Shown here piece by piece: positions 33,036 to 42,732 of a stretch of DNA of 64,000 nt. The DNA lies in NCBI GenBank assembly GCA_000335715.1, contig AMYZ01000017.1:1-64000 (forward strand), read 5' to 3'. The notes below the pieces were generated by a model. That model searched no databases. It was not told the DNA's origin and worked only from the letters and a program-made list of their open reading frames with translations. The position numbers were made by a program, and so were the translations under genes. Positions within the stretch are counted from its first letter, which is position 1. The number at the start of each line of letters is the position of its first letter. This DNA is from a beta proteobacterium L13 (GTDB lineage: Bacteria > Pseudomonadota > Gammaproteobacteria > Burkholderiales > Chromobacteriaceae).

Positions 33036-35633
33036 CTAAAAATCGTTGGAAAACGCCAAGTCGATCTTAACCGGGTGGCGCATTACCTCCACCTTCAGAT
33101 CCACATCGCGCAATACCAGGTAGTAATCCTTGCCGATATCGTACTGGCCTGCCTGCAGGGTCAGCATCACCTGCTTACGGCGCTCATCCAGCGTGGTGGC
33201 TGTACTGTCAAAAGTAACGATCTGCTCGTTACTGATAGCCTGCTCACCGTCACGCAGACTGATGGATACCGTTAACGGCAAGCACTTGGCACTTACCGGA
33301 TCTGCCTGAATAAATTCAAACTTCTGCAGATTGGTCACCACCTTGTTGCTCACCATTAGCGCAGAGACCTTGACCTTCTCCACCTTGGCAGAGCTGGCTT
33401 CGCTAACCTTCACCGTCAGCAAAGGCACCACGATTTCCTGTGGCATGGCGCTGCCATGCACAAAACGGGCACCACCGCTAAAGTGGAAACGCGTCGCGCC
33501 TTTAGGCACCCAGAAATCCAGGCTGGCATCGGCTTGCGTGCCAGCAGTCACCGCCGTATTACCGCACCAAGCCTTGGGTGTGTCGCCCAGTGCCTTGCCC
33601 AGCACATAACGCTTTTTGGCTCTAACCGTGTCGCTGTCCTTCACGTCCAGCGTGGAGCGGTCGGCCGCATCCAGTGCCGACTCCTGGTACAAGAAACCAT
33701 GGTCAGCCGTAATCAGCACGGTAGAAGCCGCCAGGTTACCTACCACAAAGCCCACCAGGCGATTCAGCTCGTCCAGGGTGTCCGCCACCGCTTCAAACGT
33801 TTGTCGCTCGGACTTCTGGGTATCGCCCAGCATGTCAATACGGTCGTGATAGATGTACACCACCGACGCTTCACGCACCCGCTCCCGGGCTTTTTCCTTA
33901 CCCAGGCTAACCAGCTCTTCCCAATGAATCGCCATACCGCCGTGTTTGGCTAATACCGCATGCCTGTCGTCTAGCGAGGCTGCAGGTTTGCCGTCCACCA
34001 ATACCTGGCCATTGTCCTTGTAGGCCAAGGTGTCATGCGGTAGCAAAGCGGCCATACCCAGTGTGGTATAGCTGGGCAATACCCCCAGCATGGCGTCCAG
34101 CGTGGTTTTGTACTTGTTTCGCTGCAGTAGCTGGCGGCCTAGCTCTTCTGCCGCTTCAAAACGCAGAGCATCCGAAATAATCACGAATACCCGCTTCACC
34201 GTGGTGTTCTCCAGTAGCGACTTCACCTCACGGCGGTAAAACTGCTGCTGGTTCAGCACACCCGGCACCCGCCAGTCTTGCAACAGCCCGCTCTCGCCTT
34301 CCAGCAAGCCACCCCAGGCCACGCCCAGTTGCGGCACAAACCAACCCGTGTAAGCGTCTTCCACTTTGTTACGCAAAGCCTGCAACAGCTGCCAGCCCAG
34401 CATGTCCACCTGCTCGGCCGCACGATGGAACAGGCGATAAAACTGGTCAAAGCGGAACAGATCCTGCTGGTAGCACTGCATGCCCTGGCGAGCATCAGTA
34501 AAGGCAAAGCCGGTGTGATGCTGCTCGCACAGACTCAGGAAGGCAGCTGCTGCCTGCAGTGCTTCGTAGCAGCACAGCAAACCACGCGTTTCGTCACTGC
34601 TTGCGGCCAACTTGGGGTTCGCCCAATGGCCATCGCGACGGCGCTCGAACACTGCCTGTACAGCCTCCAGCGAAGACGCTGCCCCCGACAAAATGCGGTC
34701 GCGCAAATCGCGGATAATCCACTTCTCCACCTCGGCAAAGGTCATGGAATCCAGCATCTGCTCGGCTGGTAACGCGGCCATCTGGTTTTGCAACTGCAAT
34801 GCGGCAGATGCAGCGGCAGATAGCTGGTCATAACTGGTGTAATGGGTAACGTTGGTACGCCATTGGTTCAGGAACACCGCCACCGACGCCGCCTTGGCGC
34901 GGTCATTCAAGCGGAAGTGCTGCAAGGCAGGTGGCAGGTTACCCAGCAGGCCCAAGTCTAGGTCCGTCACCAGCATGTGGAACAGCAGGTCACGCAAGCT
35001 GGGGTTGGCATCAACATAGCCGTACTCCCGCTCCACCAGTGCCCAAAACGCCGGTAACAGGCCATAGTTTTCCAGCTCGGCCCAGCCTTTGGCTTGCGCC
35101 TGCCAATCCACACCAGCATCGGTATTCATGGCAAAGAACAGCTTGAGCAACATGCCCGGCAGGTCTGGCTGCTCGGCGCGTAGCAGCACCGCCATCATCT
35201 TGCGGTCTAGGTCTGCCGCAGTGTCACCAGGTAGTACCAGCCGCTTAAGCCGTTCGAAGCGGTCTTTCGCCGCCAGAAAGCTGGCACGCGCTTTCAGATG
35301 ACTGCGCAAGCTCAGGTTCTGCAAGCCCAGTTCCTCAAACTGCATCGACACCACATCGGCATAAAATGCACGGCCACGCAGGCGCACATCCAATAGCCAG
35401 TCGTCCTCCGGCGCCGGTTCTGGCTGCTGGCTGTAAAACAGCCATTGGCTAGCCGGGCTGGCCTGCTCCACCGCCTGCTTAGTCGCCAGGGCAGGCTCCA
35501 CATCCAGGTCAACCACTTGTATATCTGCCAGTGCGGCCAACTCATCACGGTAGGCGGCGTCGGTATCGTGCCAGAACACAAAGCGGTGGTCGGTAAAGTG
35601 CGAACGAAGGGACTGCTGGATTTTGGAATTCAT
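33036..35633 (-). CDS. pglZ: BREX protein PglZ (alkaline phosphatase superfamily)
   Basis: 865 residues, the expected size for type I BREX PglZ. The N-terminal part reads LRSHFTDHRFVFWHDTDAAYRDEL, typical of the family. The PglZ domain carries VFVIISDALRFEAAEELGRQL (metal-binding Asp), YIYHDRIDMLGD and VLITADHGFLYQ (metal-binding Asp/His), matching the alkaline phosphatase fold. PglZ is essential for BREX methylation and defence. It is separated from the nested Zorya-like genes by 78 bases and from brxL by ten. Two copies of the dispersed word lie in it (34602, 35532). Confidence 0.93.
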   Translation of the reverse strand: MNSKIQQSLRSHFTDHRFVFWHDTDAAYRDELAALADIQVVDLDVEPALATKQAVEQASPASQWLFYSQQPEPAPEDDWLLDVRLRGRAFYADVVSMQFEELGLQNLSLRSHLKARASFLAAKDRFERLKRLVLPGDTAADLDRKMMAVLLRAEQPDLPGMLLKLFFAMNTDAGVDWQAQAKGWAELENYGLLPAFWALVEREYGYVDANPSLRDLLFHMLVTDLDLGLLGNLPPALQHFRLNDRAKAASVAVFLNQWRTNVTHYTSYDQLSAAASAALQLQNQMAALPAEQMLDSMTFAEVEKWIIRDLRDRILSGAASSLEAVQAVFERRRDGHWANPKLAASSDETRGLLCCYEALQAAAAFLSLCEQHHTGFAFTDARQGMQCYQQDLFRFDQFYRLFHRAAEQVDMLGWQLLQALRNKVEDAYTGWFVPQLGVAWGGLLEGESGLLQDWRVPGVLNQQQFYRREVKSLLENTTVKRVFVIISDALRFEAAEELGRQLLQRNKYKTTLDAMLGVLPSYTTLGMAALLPHDTLAYKDNGQVLVDGKPAASLDDRHAVLAKHGGMAIHWEELVSLGKEKARERVREASVVYIYHDRIDMLGDTQKSERQTFEAVADTLDELNRLVGFVVGNLAASTVLITADHGFLYQESALDAADRSTLDVKDSDTVRAKKRYVLGKALGDTPKAWCGNTAVTAGTQADASLDFWVPKGATRFHFSGGARFVHGSAMPQEIVVPLLTVKVSEASSAKVEKVKVSALMVSNKVVTNLQKFEFIQADPVSAKCLPLTVSISLRDGEQAISNEQIVTFDSTATTLDERRKQVMLTLQAGQYDIGKDYYLVLRDVDLKVEVMRHPVKIDLAFSNDF

Positions 35634-35711
35634 GTGCCAGTTCTAAATCAAATAAATCTGATGAAATTGTTTCATGGCACTACCCAGACAACAGACAGTG
35701 CGCGAGGCGAC

Positions 35712-36794
35712 TCAATCAAAAAATGAAAGCGCTTCTCTCAAAGAAAGTAAGGTCCAGCCCCGAATACTAGGCTTAGTACCAGACAAGGTAATGCCAATCC
35801 GTTTCTCAGGCCAAGCAACTTCCAGACAAACGTCGGCGCTCAGCTCAAACTCTATAGACGGTACAGCATACTGCTTGGCACGCGCCAACCCCAGCACACC
35901 ACGCAAGGCAGGGTCTACGTACTTAAGCGCTGTGGTCCAGTTTTTGACCTCAATACCTTGTTGTTTACGAAGCTGGTTGATCGTGCGCATTTCATCTGCG
36001 GCAATCCACATGTGCTCATGTAAAGGCTGATCGCGGTGACAAGCTGCGCACAGCACCAACAAGTTATCCGGTCGGTTATCTGCTTTCACGCCATTCTTGT
36101 GATGCACATGCAGCAAGTGCTTGTGCTCGGCCATATCGACACCGCACTCCACGCAATGCCAATTCGCACGTTCCCTGCACTGCCTGGAAACCTCAGCCCA
36201 ATCTTTGACATAGCCCGCCTCTCCAGACGTGACTTTTGACCGCGTCGGCCGATAAGGGAAGACCGAGGCGTAGGTTTCGAAAAACTCCCCCAGATCGAAC
36301 GTTTCGCGAATGGACTTGGCTGCACGATTGGTGCGTGCTTGCTGGTAGTTCAGCATGTTCAAGCAGACTTGGCACACATAAAGCTCGGCTTCTTTCTCTT
36401 CAACCTCAATGCCAAACATATCCGTGCCATGGACATGAAACTTGCCATCCACCCTATTGGTTGCAATGTAACGCTCGAATCGCCCTTTTCTCTTCATGTT
36501 CTCCAGTGTCCCGCAGTGCGCAATATGAAATTTCTTGCCCACATCGCGGTTACCTGCTTTGACATCGAGAATTTTTGTGCCCTGATCGGGTATGTACAAC
36601 AAAACTTGCCGGCCATCGACCGAAAGCAAACCACCTACATCCTGAAGTGCATCCAGGGTAACTTCTACCCCCAGTTCCAGTTGTTCATCGGTAAGTTCGA
36701 TCCGGTCACTGATGGCAATAGGCAGCTCCTTGCGTATTGCGCCTATTTCATCAGCAAGCTGCCACAGCTCAGAAAAATCGAATCTGATCTGCAT
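35712..36794 (-). CDS. zorE: HNH endonuclease, ZorE-like (type II Zorya)
   Basis: 360 residues. The C-terminal half holds an HNH nuclease: CVECGVDM, HLLHVHHKNGVKADNRPDNLLVLC and AACHRD, giving the His-Asn-His core and two zinc Cys pairs; an additional CQVC pair lies upstream. It starts two bases after zorB, so it is coupled to zorA and zorB. The A-B-HNH order is that of type II Zorya, where the nuclease damages phage DNA once the membrane motor is triggered. Whether this nuclease is a true ZorE orthologue, rather than another HNH protein, is judged from gene order only. Confidence 0.75.
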   Translation of the reverse strand: MQIRFDFSELWQLADEIGAIRKELPIAISDRIELTDEQLELGVEVTLDALQDVGGLLSVDGRQVLLYIPDQGTKILDVKAGNRDVGKKFHIAHCGTLENMKRKGRFERYIATNRVDGKFHVHGTDMFGIEVEEKEAELYVCQVCLNMLNYQQARTNRAAKSIRETFDLGEFFETYASVFPYRPTRSKVTSGEAGYVKDWAEVSRQCRERANWHCVECGVDMAEHKHLLHVHHKNGVKADNRPDNLLVLCAACHRDQPLHEHMWIAADEMRTINQLRKQQGIEVKNWTTALKYVDPALRGVLGLARAKQYAVPSIEFELSADVCLEVAWPEKRIGITLSGTKPSIRGWTLLSLREALSFFD

Positions 36795-36796
36795 GA

Positions 36797-37507
36797 TTAA
36801 TCCTGTATCAAGCGACGAATCTGGGTTTCTGCGTTGGTAATCACGCGGAAGGTTACCCGGCGTGAGCGCTCCGGATCCTCCTTGCCTTTCTCATCCAGAA
36901 TCGGCTTGCTAGAAGACAGCCCCACAGCTGCAATATTGCGTTTTACCCACTCACGATCTGCACGTATCTGCGGCAAAGTCTGCACAAAGAACAACACAGA
37001 GCGTGTACGCGCTTGAGATAGCTCCATATTGCGGAAATAAGACTCTTCCGGACTAGCATCAAAACGCCAATGCGAGCTGGTATGGCCCTCAATACGGACT
37101 TCATTGATCGAAGCCTTAAACCCCCCCAGCACCTTCATGTAACGGGGAAAGAAATCGTTCAGCACCGCTTTGAACTGCGGATTGATGTCGGAAGAGCCAT
37201 TGGCAAACAGGATATCCGGCGACTTGAACTGGAAAGACAAGGTGTCGCGGTCTATTTCCGCGTTCCACTTTGTCAAATCGCCGGCAAACTCCTTCTGCAG
37301 CTTGTTGTACAGCTCTACCTGGTTTTCCTGATAGGCCACGGCCACTTGCTTGATCTTGTCACGCTCAATCATCACGTGCCGCATAAAGGCGACACTAATG
37401 AACAGGAACACCATCATCAAGCCCGACATCAAATCAGACACACTGATCCAATGTTCTGCCGCATCGTGCGCCTTCTTCTGGGTGCGTGCACCAAAGAGTT
37501 TTTCCAC
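36797..37507 (-). CDS. zorB: Zorya protein ZorB (MotB/OmpA-like)
   Basis: 236 residues: a short cytoplasmic N-terminus, one membrane span with an early aspartate (ISVSDLMSGLMMVFLFISVA, the MotB-type proton-channel Asp), a helical linker, then an OmpA/MotB peptidoglycan-binding domain (DILFANGSSDINPQFKAVL, VRIEGHTSS, LSQARTRSVLFF). With ZorA it forms a proton-driven rotary complex in the inner membrane. It lies 15 bases after zorA and two bases before zorE. Length and architecture match. Confidence 0.9.
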   Translation of the reverse strand: MEKLFGARTQKKAHDAAEHWISVSDLMSGLMMVFLFISVAFMRHVMIERDKIKQVAVAYQENQVELYNKLQKEFAGDLTKWNAEIDRDTLSFQFKSPDILFANGSSDINPQFKAVLNDFFPRYMKVLGGFKASINEVRIEGHTSSHWRFDASPEESYFRNMELSQARTRSVLFFVQTLPQIRADREWVKRNIAAVGLSSSKPILDEKGKEDPERSRRVTFRVITNAETQIRRLIQD

Positions 37508-37522
37508 AGCGTTCCCCTTCGC

Positions 37523-39073
37523 TTATTGGCCGGAGAACGTGCGTTCTTTGATTTGACCCTTGTATACATCTCTCACCAAGTGCTCGTGGATCGTCTTCAG
37601 CGCACTGCCCAGATCCCTCAACGCCTTATTCAGCTCATCCTCCATGGCCTTGTCGAACTTGACGATCTGCTTGTTCACCCCCTCATTGGTTTTGCTGAGC
37701 ATGTCTTTGGCGTGCGATTCCAGGCTATCCAGCGAGCGATTCAGATGCTGGCTATAGGCCTGGCTGCTGGCATCCATGCCTTGCTGCACTTGCGTCAGCA
37801 TGCCGGTCACCGCCGCGTTTGTAGCATCGGCAGCCTGCTTGCTGGATGCCTCGACTGCTTCCATGGTGGTAGAAATCGTGCTGGTAATGCCGGTACGAAT
37901 ACGCTCGGTATTCAGCGCCAGCAAGGTAAAGGCGTCGTTTAGCTCCTTGCTGATACCGCTGGAGTGCTCGGCCAATTCGTGGCCGATATTACGCATGGTC
38001 ATGCCGGTTTCTTGCACCGAAGCCTTGTACTCATTGGCGCCGCGCACCAGCTCCAGGTTGATCTGGTCGGCTCCGGCACGCAAATGCTCACCTACTTCTT
38101 CCAGCTTTTGCTGAATATGCGGCACCGCTATCACGGCCTGGTCGCGCATCTGCACAAACGCATCCAGATGGCGGCTGAGCTCGCTGATCTGGTGCTGGTT
38201 AACGTGCACCACCTCACCCAACGACTCCATATGCACCGGAATCTTCGCGGTCTCTACGCGGATCTCTTGCACTGCACCCCGCGTAGCATCAATCGCCTGT
38301 ACACCCTGTTGGTACTGCTCAATCATGGCCTCCAGCTGCTGCATGTACAGCTGCTGCCAGTCCACCAGCTTCTTCACCGACTCATCCAGGCGTTTGAAAT
38401 TATCGCCAAACTGCTCGGTTAGCTTCTCGTTGAACTCGACAATCACCTGCTTCAGCGCCTCGATAACCTGCTGGGTAGCCGATTTCGACAGCATATCGGC
38501 AAAGCTGGTCAGCTGAACCCACAGCTTTTCTGCAAAAACCTCATGCTGCTTTACTGCCCCGGAGCGGAAGTCGTTGATGTCGGTACGCATCAGTTGCACT
38601 TGGCCCACCAAAGAACGATCACCACTGCCGCCAATGGCCTGCACCAGCAAGTCCATTGCTTGCTGCTGCTTTTTCAGTACAGCGTAGATCTCATTCGGAC
38701 CGGCATCCCCTGATGTCGCCGCATCGTCAGCCACCATTGGCTTATCGGACCCATTGGTATCGATCACCTTGAACGCAATCGACGCCGCCATACCCAAGAT
38801 ACTGGTAAAAAATGCCGTTTTCAGACCATCCAGCAACTTACCAATGCTGGTATCGATGTGCGCGGTATCAAAGCCAGTCAGGCCCATGAAAATACCGACA
38901 AACGTGCCAAACAACCCTAGCGAGGTCATCAGGGTGGGCGCGTACTCCACAAAGTTCTTGCGCGTACCCTGCTGGATGCCTTGCCAGCCGTACCAGAAGG
39001 AAAAGGCGATAGCCGCCGTAAAAATCAGGTTAACGGGATTCGTTAGCATTTCAACAATAGAATCAGCTGTCAT
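37523..39073 (-). CDS. zorA: Zorya protein ZorA (MotA/ExbB-like with long coiled-coil tail)
   Basis: 516 residues. Three membrane segments in the first ~110 residues (NLIFTAAIAFSFWYGW, LMTSLGLFGTFVGIFMGLTG, AFFTSILGMAASIAFKVI) resemble MotA/TolQ/ExbB proteins. The remaining ~400 residues are a predominantly helical, Gln/Glu-rich cytoplasmic tail, characteristic of ZorA. First gene of the nested Zorya cassette, inserted between pglX (83-base gap containing one copy of the dispersed word at 39129) and pglZ. Phage infection is thought to be sensed by the motor and signalled along the tail. Confidence 0.9.
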   Translation of the reverse strand: MTADSIVEMLTNPVNLIFTAAIAFSFWYGWQGIQQGTRKNFVEYAPTLMTSLGLFGTFVGIFMGLTGFDTAHIDTSIGKLLDGLKTAFFTSILGMAASIAFKVIDTNGSDKPMVADDAATSGDAGPNEIYAVLKKQQQAMDLLVQAIGGSGDRSLVGQVQLMRTDINDFRSGAVKQHEVFAEKLWVQLTSFADMLSKSATQQVIEALKQVIVEFNEKLTEQFGDNFKRLDESVKKLVDWQQLYMQQLEAMIEQYQQGVQAIDATRGAVQEIRVETAKIPVHMESLGEVVHVNQHQISELSRHLDAFVQMRDQAVIAVPHIQQKLEEVGEHLRAGADQINLELVRGANEYKASVQETGMTMRNIGHELAEHSSGISKELNDAFTLLALNTERIRTGITSTISTTMEAVEASSKQAADATNAAVTGMLTQVQQGMDASSQAYSQHLNRSLDSLESHAKDMLSKTNEGVNKQIVKFDKAMEDELNKALRDLGSALKTIHEHLVRDVYKGQIKERTFSGQ

Positions 39074-39156
39074 TTATAGGCGCTTGTATCAAATTAGGGG
39101 GAAGAAAAACCGCAGCCCGGCAAGAGGCTGCGGCCAACTTAGTGCTAGCTCAGTGT

Positions 39157-42100
39157 TTAATCATCACCGGCACCACCAGTGATGCCTTTGACATTATCCA
39201 ACAAATCGCCAAATTTGCCGTAGTTCACTTTCACCCCGTCGTCCAGATCCAGGGTGATGCGCTGGTCGGCGAAGTGGCGCAGCTTTTCGTCGTACTGGCG
39301 AAGCTCTTCCAGTTTCTTTTTCAGCTTGTCGATCTGCTTGTCGATGGCCTTGCGGCTGGCGCTGGTGGTGGCTTTCAGCGCGTCGTCTTCCAGCAGCTGG
39401 ATGCGCTCGGCCATGCGGCCGGTGAGCGGCACCACATACTCGGCACGCATGCGCGCCAGCGTGGTGTCGTTGTAGCGGTGCAGGTAGACCAGCGCTTCGA
39501 AGGCTTTTTGCTTGCCGCTGGAGAACAGCCAGTAAATCGGGCGCTTCTTGTAGGTCTGGCAGTGATCTTTAAAGAAGCTGCCGGAGATATAGCGGCGCAG
39601 CGCGTCTTCCGGCGATTCGTCCGCCTTACGACCCAGGCTGTCGGCCAACCAGGCCAGGTTTTCTGCCAGCGTGTTCTGCCCCCACACGGCGACGAGGAAT
39701 TCCTTCACGCGCTGGGTAGCGTCGTCAGGGAACCAAGGCAAATCGCTGACCGGCACGATTCCATCAGCATCAGCAGCAAAGCGCGTATAGCGCTGCGGGT
39801 CGAAGCCAACATTACCCGCATGCGCGTAGATCAGACCCGGCTCGTCTAGGCTGTAGCGCCCCATCATGCAGCCAATAGCGTAGGACACCAGTCGCTGCAT
39901 GTCTTTTTCGCGGTTGGCGCGGGTTAGGGTAATTTGATCTTCTGAAACTTCCGGTGAAAGTTCTTTATTAAGACCGTAGGCCACAATCAAGATATTGTTA
40001 TTCTCTTCTTCTAGAGATTTAACTAACGATATCCGCTCATTTTTACAGCCCACCGAATACTGCCAAGAAACACTAGTCGTATTCGCAGATTTTTCGCCAA
40101 TTAGATCGCTGCTCGCAAAATCAAGGGATATCTCGTTCTCATCCCAATCATCCCTTGAAATATTTATCGCTCGGTCAACATTCCCAACAACAGTTACAAA
40201 GTCGTTCCCGCTAGATTTGTACGGGATATTTCGAACATCCCTAACTTGCAAATCAATTGTCGGATTGAGCATCGGAATAAATATTTCAGAAAGCTTAGAA
40301 TTTAGAATACCAAGCGACAATTTTAGATCATACTCGCTCTTTACAAAAATAGAAGATCCGACTTTATCAAAGGTGGTGTCTTCTGGCAGGAGCCTGAAAG
40401 CATTAGGAGTATCCTTTGAAGAAACGCGACTCCATGTAATTCCAGCTTGGTACCACAAGTATTCGGGGATAATTCTACATCGTTCACTTGAGCGATAGTG
40501 AGAGCGTGCCTCAACAGACCAATCAATCACATTGTCCAAATTTCCATACCACTTTCTGAACTCTCCTCCCTTGCAATAGGTAAGCCATTTTTTATCGCGG
40601 CCAACATGAGAAATACTCACCTCCCACCAAAGACGAACAAATCTATCATTGTCTGCAGTAATGTTTTGCCCATCCGAAATGGATACGTCAAAAATCCTTT
40701 TATCAGAAAATAATTTAATTACAGGACTATTCACCCAATACGCCACAGGGCTTCCCGGGATTTTCTTGAAATCATCCTGAACGGTCTGATCGAAGCGATT
40801 TTCCCACGTCCGCAATGCGGCTTCTTTTTCAGCCTCGTTGCCGTCCACCAAGCGGAAAAACGCCGGTTTGTAACCTTGCTCGTGTTCACGTTGCAGTACA
40901 AATGCCGTGGTTTGCACCACTTCGCCGGAAATCTCGCTAAACGCCCGTGCCCCCAGATGCGCCATGGTGATGATGGTGCGCTCAGTCAGCAGCTTTTCGC
41001 GCATAGCCTCGTACGACGACAGGAACATCCAGCTTTGCATCGTCACCATGCTGTTAAAGCCCGACGGTTTGCACCAGCCAAAGCCGCGCTCGATGAACAT
41101 GGCGAACAGGTCGGATTTACTATCGGGAAAGTGCTTCTTGGCAAAAGCTTTCACCGCCTCGTTCATGCCCTTGCTGCCCATATACGGCGGGTTGGCCACC
41201 ACCGCGTCGTACTGCCTTGCCAGCAACTGCGCCTGTTGCAGCAGCGGTTGCAGCGTGGCGGCAGCGGATTGGACGTACAGGTCACCACTGGCGTGGGCGC
41301 TTATCAGGCTTGCGGCCAGCCCTGGCAGGGCTTGCGCCAGTGCAGGGGGTACTTGCAGCAGGCTGCCGAAGGTCTTGGCCTGGGCAAAGGTGGCCAGCAG
41401 GCTGGCCAGCGCCTGGCGTTGGCTGGCGTCGGCCAGGCCCAGCTCTTGCGCCAGCTGGGCGGCATCCAGGCCGGTGCTTTCCTGCAGCGCCAGTACATTC
41501 AGCTGGATGGGCTCGTTAAACAGGCGGCGGTCATCGGCACGGGCCTTCATCAGCAGCGCAAAGGCGGCCAGCTGTGCGGCGCGGTCGTCGATGTCCAGAC
41601 CAAACAGGTTTTTTTCCAGAATCAGGCGCGGGATGTCGCGTTCACGGTAGCCGCGTTCCAGATAGATGGCTTTGAGCAGGTCGTAGGCTTCTACCAGGAT
41701 GTGGCCGGAGCCGCAGGCCGGGTCCAGCACGGTGATGGATTCCGGGTTCAGCAGCCCTCCGCCCCCCTCACCCCGGCCCTCTCCCCCCAGGGGAGAGGGA
41801 GCATCCTCGGCAATGCGGGTGCGGATCAGCGCATCGAGCTGGGCATTGACCTCGGGTGTTTGCTCTGCCGGCTGGATGTAATACGCCATCTGGCTGGCCA
41901 GTGTGGAGCCGGGGTTGGCTTGCAGCCACAAGCGGCCAACGCTGTTTTGCACCAGATATTTCACAATCCAGTTGGGGGTAAACAGCTGGGTGGCGGCCGG
42001 GATATCGGCGGACTTCACCACCTTGCCGATGACCTGGTCTTTCTTCTCGCTGATGTAGAACTGGTACAGCCAGCCGATGATCTCTACCTGTTGCCAGTCG

Positions 42101-42717
42101 GCTTCGTCGATGCTGTCTACCAGCTTGCGCACGACCGAGTCGGTACGCAACAGGTTGTCCGGCAGCAGCAGCTCGCTGTCGTCGTCGATGCGTTCGAACA
42201 GAAAACCCATATGCCCCGCCAGCTGGTTGCACTGCGCGACCAGTAGCCGCTTGTACAGCTCGCCATCCTTGCCGGCTAGCTTGAGCCGGGACACGTCGTC
42301 TACGCTGACACCCGGTAAATCGCCGGCGCTAACCAGCTCCAGAGCGTGAGTGAGAATGTCTGGCAAGCCGCCGTCTACCACGCTGGACAACACCCGCTGG
42401 CCGTGGCCCAAGTAGTTGTGCAGCTCCATATAGCGCAGCGCGGCAAAGCGGTTGAACCAGGTGTAGGCAATAGCGTCGACGGTGGCGGCAAAGCCCTCTT
42501 TTTGCATGCGGCCAACTAGCGCCTGGCGCTGGTTGGCGATTTTGGCCGGGAAAGCCTGGCCGGCAATGATGGCCACCTGGCCCTGCACCTCGCAGGGCTG
42601 CACTTGCAGCTGGCCATTTACTTCGGCAATCCCCAGCTGCGCCGCCCGGCTTTGCACCATGGCGATGAAGTCTTTACGTGCTTGCGGGGCGTAGGATTTG
42701 AGTTTGGATTTGTTCAT
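39157..42717 (-). CDS. pglX: BREX adenine-specific methyltransferase PglX
   Basis: 1186 residues. SAM-binding motif I LDPACGSGHIL starts at residue 331 and the N6-adenine catalytic motif NPPY lies at 509-512. In type I BREX this enzyme marks host DNA for self-recognition. Two oddities. A short palindromic element inserted in frame (about residues 307-319) adds SPLGGEGRGEGGGG just before motif I. The stretch 39930-40760, encoding the target-recognition part, is clearly more AT-rich than the flanks, as if swapped from another source. Both ends of the protein look intact. Upstream lie the AT-rich membrane gene (15-base gap) and brxC; the Zorya cassette follows. Confidence 0.95.
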   Translation of the reverse strand: MNKSKLKSYAPQARKDFIAMVQSRAAQLGIAEVNGQLQVQPCEVQGQVAIIAGQAFPAKIANQRQALVGRMQKEGFAATVDAIAYTWFNRFAALRYMELHNYLGHGQRVLSSVVDGGLPDILTHALELVSAGDLPGVSVDDVSRLKLAGKDGELYKRLLVAQCNQLAGHMGFLFERIDDDSELLLPDNLLRTDSVVRKLVDSIDEADWQQVEIIGWLYQFYISEKKDQVIGKVVKSADIPAATQLFTPNWIVKYLVQNSVGRLWLQANPGSTLASQMAYYIQPAEQTPEVNAQLDALIRTRIAEDAPSPLGGEGRGEGGGGLLNPESITVLDPACGSGHILVEAYDLLKAIYLERGYRERDIPRLILEKNLFGLDIDDRAAQLAAFALLMKARADDRRLFNEPIQLNVLALQESTGLDAAQLAQELGLADASQRQALASLLATFAQAKTFGSLLQVPPALAQALPGLAASLISAHASGDLYVQSAAATLQPLLQQAQLLARQYDAVVANPPYMGSKGMNEAVKAFAKKHFPDSKSDLFAMFIERGFGWCKPSGFNSMVTMQSWMFLSSYEAMREKLLTERTIITMAHLGARAFSEISGEVVQTTAFVLQREHEQGYKPAFFRLVDGNEAEKEAALRTWENRFDQTVQDDFKKIPGSPVAYWVNSPVIKLFSDKRIFDVSISDGQNITADNDRFVRLWWEVSISHVGRDKKWLTYCKGGEFRKWYGNLDNVIDWSVEARSHYRSSERCRIIPEYLWYQAGITWSRVSSKDTPNAFRLLPEDTTFDKVGSSIFVKSEYDLKLSLGILNSKLSEIFIPMLNPTIDLQVRDVRNIPYKSSGNDFVTVVGNVDRAINISRDDWDENEISLDFASSDLIGEKSANTTSVSWQYSVGCKNERISLVKSLEEENNNILIVAYGLNKELSPEVSEDQITLTRANREKDMQRLVSYAIGCMMGRYSLDEPGLIYAHAGNVGFDPQRYTRFAADADGIVPVSDLPWFPDDATQRVKEFLVAVWGQNTLAENLAWLADSLGRKADESPEDALRRYISGSFFKDHCQTYKKRPIYWLFSSGKQKAFEALVYLHRYNDTTLARMRAEYVVPLTGRMAERIQLLEDDALKATTSASRKAIDKQIDKLKKKLEELRQYDEKLRHFADQRITLDLDDGVKVNYGKFGDLLDNVKGITGGAGDD
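41762..41797. repeat. Short palindromic repetitive element inserted in frame in pglX
   Basis: The plus strand reads CCCCTCACCCCGGCCCTCTC and continues into a palindrome, CCCTCTCCCC-CCA-GGGGAGAGGG. This is the familiar dispersed intergenic REP-like sequence found in many proteobacteria. Here it lies inside a coding gene, is translated without a stop, and adds a Gly-rich loop next to methyltransferase motif I. Confidence 0.7.
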
Positions 42718-42732
42718 TTTGTTACCAATTCT

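Noticed and set aside
40876-42246. Plus-strand open frame of about 450 codons opposite pglX
   Set aside because: Shadow of the methyltransferase gene; no family features, and pglX motifs I and IV are on the other strand.
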